The notes under the pieces: model-generated
What the model was told of the DNA's origin: nothing
The model's input: the letters and a program-made list of their open reading frames with translations, nothing else
Databases searched by the model: none
From: CBFCZU01 sp965602635
GTDB taxonomy: Bacteria; Planctomycetota; Phycisphaerae; SM23-33
DNA length: 9,053 nt
NCBI GenBank assembly: GCA_965602635.1
Contig: CBFCZU010000173.1
Coordinates: 1-9,053 of the forward strand
Direction of reading: 5' to 3'
Part shown: piece by piece, positions 6,931 to 9,053 of the stretch
Layout of the letters: each line of letters starts with the position of its first letter
Position numbering within the stretch: position 1 is the stretch's first letter
Translations under genes and position numbers: made by a program

Positions 6931-7766
6931 ATGCGCTCTCAGGAAATGCGACAGGTGGCTCTGGAATACCTTGCTCGGGGCGTGCCGACGGCACAACTGC
7001 GGTTCGATCCGCAGACCGGACGTTTTCTCTCCGACAACGGCGGGTGGGCGGTCACGCACCAGGACGTCATCCTTCCGCTGGCCCTGCTGTATCAGACAGC
7101 GGGGACGCAATACCCTCAGAACGCGGGGGTCCTCTCGCTGGCCGCACGCGGCGGCGATGCACTGCGGGCCAGCAGGACCAGGAGGGCCGCTTCGAGTTCA
7201 TCAAGCCGGATGGGTCCCGCTGGGGCAAGACCTACATGTGCTGGTCGATGTATCACTGGGTGGAGGCACACGGCCTGCTTCGCGGTGAGATGGACCCGGA
7301 GCGCCGCGCCCGCTGGGAAGCAGGCCTGCGGCTGTGCTTCGACGGGATCATCCGCGAGCTGGGAGACGCCCCCAGGGCGCACAACATCAATTGCTGGCAC
7401 GGCATGGCGCTGGTGCGAGCGGCGCAGTTGCTGGCGGAGAACTCCTGGCTGGAGGCGGGAAAGCGGATCATCCGGCGGCACGTCGCCGCGCAGAGCCCGG
7501 AAGGATATTGGGACGAGGGCGCCGGTCCGACCACGAGCTATAACCTGGTCTACGTGCACGCCATCGGGCTGTACTACTGGTTCACGGGCTCTGGTTCGCA
7601 GGAAGGGACCGTGGTTCTATTGCCTCAGCGGACATCCAGGCGCTCCACAAATGCTCCACAAATGCTAGGCGATTTGGGTAACATAGAGGGCGAAATGGTA
7701 ACATGGGTAAAGTCCCCGGCATGCCGGCAGAAACGCCGTAAGTGCAATGAAACAGCCGGCTTGTAA
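6931..7766 (+). pseudogene. Broken alpha/alpha-toroid (lyase/heparinase-like) gene: frameshift plus 3' truncation
   Basis: ATG 6931 follows GAGGA (6920-6924). Frame 1 encodes 80 residues (MRSQEMRQVALEYLARG to GGDALRA) and then loses sense near 7170. The protein continues in the -1 frame from about 7170 as QQDQEGRFEF, through GSRWGKTYMCWSMYHW and HNINCWHGMA, to VYVHAIGLYYWFTGSG at about 7595. The join behaves like one missing base around 7165-7175. Helix-rich sequence with repeated Trp/Tyr/His and GYWDEGAGPTTSYN resembles the N-terminal toroid of alginate lyase or heparinase II/III-type proteins. Those are normally several hundred residues longer, so the catalytic C-terminal part is gone. After about 7596 the frame reads unrelated, lower-GC sequence to a stop at 7764-7766. 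Frame 1 itself stops at 7668. The upstream gene encodes a secreted glycosidase, so it was probably part of the same sugar locus. A sequencing error could explain the frameshift but not the truncation. The family call is tentative. Confidence 0.68.
7642..7663. repeat. Two tandem copies of an 11-bp unit
   Basis: GCTCCACAAAT is present at 7642-7652 and again, directly adjacent, at 7653-7663. It lies in the lower-GC segment just after the truncation of the toroid gene. Confidence 0.8.
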
Positions 7767-7775
7767 CCGGCTGTA
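7745..7775 (-). terminator. Rho-independent terminator of the tRNA-Pro gene
   Basis: A perfect 8-bp inverted repeat, ACAGCCGG (7752-7759) and CCGGCTGT (7767-7774), encloses a 7-nt loop. On the minus strand it comes 5 nt after the tRNA 3' end and is followed by TTTCATT, a modest T-rich tail. It overlaps the stop of the broken plus-strand gene. Confidence 0.65.
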
Positions 7776-7779
7776 ACAA

Positions 7780-7854
7780 TCGGGGCGGTGGGATTTGAAC
7801 CCACGACCTCTTGACCCCCAGTCAAGCACGCTAGCCAAGCTGCGCCACGCCCCG
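7780..7854 (-). tRNA. tRNA-Pro, anticodon GGG
   Basis: The minus strand folds as a complete cloverleaf. The acceptor is CGGGGCG pairing with CGCCCCG, with discriminator A. The D arm has the stem GCGC/GCGT with one G-T pair. The anticodon stem is CTTGA/TCAAG with loop CTGGGGG, giving U33 and anticodon GGG, which reads CCC (and CCU by wobble). The T arm is GTGGG/CCCAC around TTCAAAT. The length is 75 nt and CCA is not encoded. The CGGGG start is usual for bacterial tRNA-Pro. A good promoter lies upstream and a terminator follows. The 3' end of the gene faces the damaged segment at about 7596-7779, which fits tRNA genes as common integration targets. Confidence 0.95.
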
Positions 7855-7902
7855 GTGGCATCGCCGGGCGGGTCGTCCGCACCGGCAGGCGGCCAAGCAG
7901 CG

Positions 7903-7931
7903 ATTATCGGCCAATGCGGCGGGCCTGTCAA
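7903..7931 (-). promoter_or_regulatory. Sigma70-type promoter of tRNA-Pro
   Basis: On the minus strand, a perfect TTGACA (7926-7931) is followed by a 17-nt spacer and GATAAT (7903-7908, 5 of 6 to TATAAT). The tRNA 5' end begins about 48 nt downstream of the -10 element. This is the best promoter match in the window. Confidence 0.75.
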
Positions 7932-8063
7932 GGCGCGTTCTCCCGACCCCGAGGCCGGCGCCCGGCCGCCCCGCCACGGCGCCCGCCTGAAAAAACTCTG
8001 CGCTATACGCCCGCGGGATGCGTTCAAATATGAGAGCGCCCAGGACACGAAAGGAGCGCCATC

Positions 8064-8942
8064 ATGAGGCGAGTACATCTCGCGGCCTGTTTGCTGTTGG
8101 CCGCGGCAGGCGGATGCGCGTACCAGACGACCACCCCCCTGCCGAAGACGCTTCCCTCGGCCGGCATCCTCGTCCGCTGCAACCACGAGCGGCTGAACCT
8201 GTACTACCAGGTGCGGGAATACGAGCTGCTGACCAGCGACGTGAGCAACGACCTTTACCCGTTCAACATCCTCAGTGCCCAGCCGTCGGGCAAGCTCGTG
8301 CCCCGCCTGTATGCCTGGCGAACGGTATGGTGGGAGGAGATCGACTTCGCCGAGCTGCCCCACGAGAGGCGCGCCCGCAAGGCCCACATCAGCCGCGACG
8401 GGCGGCGGATCATATACGAGCGCCCGGAGGTCGGCACGGAGGAGGGCGAGTTCCCGCGCTCCCACGACGGCGACCGGCGGGTGTACCGGGTGGCCATCTA
8501 CGACCATGCCGCCAGGCAGCGGTTCGTGCTGGACGGCTTCACCTCGGTCAGCGGGCTGGGCGGCGATAGCCACTGGCGGCGCGACGGCAGCGCCGTCGCC
8601 TTCACCACCGACACCTGCCTCGACGGCAAGCCGGCCGTCAGGGAGCTGGTCGTGCTCGACGCCTGCGGGCAGGTGCTGCTCAGCAGCCGCCAGGTGGGCG
8701 AGCTGGCCGGGCTGGAGTTCATCGGCTTCTCGCCCGACGGCACGAGGCTGGCGGCCCTGCGCCCGGCCAAGGCCCAGGCCGGCGCCCGCCACGGCGGCGT
8801 CCTGGTCGAGGTGGACGTGGCCAAGCGAACCGCCTCGGACATCGGCGAAATGCCCGGCACACTGGCGGCCGAGCACGCCGGCCGGCTCGAACGGGCCGTC
8901 CGGTGGGACGACAACGGCCACTGCTCCGTCCGGCCGGAATGA
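8064..8942 (+). CDS. TolB-like (PD40) beta-propeller lipoprotein
   Basis: 292 residues. AAGGAG (8051-8056) lies 7 nt before ATG 8064. The start MRRVHLAACLLLAAAGGC is a lipoprotein signal: positive residues, a hydrophobic core and a lipobox-like AGGC with Cys at residue 18. The protein is therefore probably lipid-anchored at a membrane. The middle and C-terminal parts carry PD40/TolB-like repeats, each a 'DG' turn between strands: ISRDGRRIIYE (about 112-122), WRRDGSAVAFTTD (about 171-183) and FSPDGTRLAALR (about 221-232). Such propellers usually bind proteins or act as envelope scaffolds; no enzyme motif is seen. The gene is separate from the sugar operon: a tRNA on the opposite strand lies between them, and it is transcribed divergently from that tRNA. 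Its cellular role is not known. The C-terminus ends soon after the last repeats, so the propeller may be small or incomplete. Confidence 0.85.
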   Translation: MRRVHLAACLLLAAAGGCAYQTTTPLPKTLPSAGILVRCNHERLNLYYQVREYELLTSDVSNDLYPFNILSAQPSGKLVPRLYAWRTVWWEEIDFAELPHERRARKAHISRDGRRIIYERPEVGTEEGEFPRSHDGDRRVYRVAIYDHAARQRFVLDGFTSVSGLGGDSHWRRDGSAVAFTTDTCLDGKPAVRELVVLDACGQVLLSSRQVGELAGLEFIGFSPDGTRLAALRPAKAQAGARHGGVLVEVDVAKRTASDIGEMPGTLAAEHAGRLERAVRWDDNGHCSVRPE

Positions 8943-8952
8943 CGCCCGGGGA

Positions 8953-8997
8953 ACCGGGCACCAGGGAAGAAAGCAAGCAACAGGCACCGGGCACCAG
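8953..8997. repeat. Direct repeat of ACCGGGCACCAG
   Basis: The 12-mer ACCGGGCACCAG occurs at 8953-8964 and 8986-8997, 33 nt apart, just after the lipoprotein stop codon. The first copy overlaps a GC-rich 6-bp hairpin (GCCCGG, GGAA loop, CCGGGC, 8944-8959) that lacks a T tract. Confidence 0.7.
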
Positions 8998-8999
8998 AC

Positions 9000-9053
9000 G
9001 GAACGAAACGGAACGAAACGGAAAGTTCCGGAACGAAACGGAACGAAACGGAA
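9000..9053. repeat. Period-10 tandem repeat GGAACGAAAC reaching the right edge
   Basis: GGAACGAAAC occurs at 9000-9009 and 9010-9019, then the variant GGAAAGTTCC (9020-9029), then two more perfect copies (9030-9039 and 9040-9049) and GGAA at the edge. The junction around the variant makes a perfect 10-bp palindrome, GTTCCGGAAC (9025-9034). The array continues beyond the window, so its full size is unknown. Confidence 0.9.

Noticed and set aside
7987..8009. CTGAAA and TATACG upstream of the lipoprotein gene as a promoter
   Set aside because: The spacing is only 11 nt, too short for a sigma70 promoter; no better pair was found for this gene.
8944..8959. GC-rich hairpin (GCCCGG, GGAA, CCGGGC) after the lipoprotein gene as a terminator
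   Set aside because: No T tract follows, and the stem overlaps a direct repeat. It may be a hairpin but is not a convincing Rho-independent terminator.
7665..8987. A 440-codon minus-strand open frame covering the tRNA and the lipoprotein gene
   Set aside because: It reads straight through tRNA-Pro and opposite a lipoprotein with a clear signal sequence, so it is spurious.
9000..9053. The right-edge repeats as a CRISPR array
   Set aside because: Units are 10 bp and directly adjacent, with no spacers, so they do not fit a CRISPR array.

Overview
The window is GC-rich bacterial DNA (by eye about two thirds G+C, with strong GC3 in the genes). The gene set suggests a free-living polysaccharide and sugar degrader, most likely a member of the Planctomycetota (Phycisphaerae-like) or a related PVC-type bacterium. 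The clues are a zinc-less medium-chain dehydrogenase pair, a sugar-isomerase-type TIM barrel, a serine hydrolase fused to a DUF4185-like propeller, and a secreted glycosidase-like protein. This placement is an inference; no marker gene is present.

Layout. A medium-chain dehydrogenase gene (about 3-914, minus strand) runs off the left edge. Divergent from it is a co-oriented run on the plus strand: a second zinc-less medium-chain dehydrogenase (1122-2156), a xylose-isomerase-like TIM barrel protein (2172-2996), a serine hydrolase/beta-propeller fusion (3069-5171) and a secreted glycoside-hydrolase-like protein (5218-6630). Gaps are 15, 72 and 46 nt, every start has a Shine-Dalgarno sequence, and a sigma70-like promoter lies ahead of the first gene, so this looks like one operon. 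After a 300-nt non-coding gap that holds short 10-bp repeats comes a broken gene (6931-7766). It encodes the start of an alpha/alpha-toroid protein of the lyase/heparinase kind, carries a frameshift near 7170 and loses its 3' part near 7596. The DNA that follows is AT-richer and abuts the 3' end of a tRNA-Pro(GGG) gene (minus strand) that has its own promoter and terminator. The window ends with a TolB-like propeller lipoprotein (8064-8942) and a period-10 tandem repeat that reaches the right edge.

How the genes may work together (inference): the secreted glycosidase-like protein and the now-broken toroid protein would act on an external glycan or glycoside. The dehydrogenases and the isomerase-like TIM barrel would oxidise and rearrange the resulting sugar or polyol. 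The serine hydrolase/propeller fusion would remove an ester or act on a sugar-linked group. No transporter, regulator or sugar kinase lies in the window. The points most worth checking are the hydrolase-propeller fusion, the damaged junction beside tRNA-Pro, and a short-repeat family present in opposite orientation at 6797-6831 and 9000-9053.
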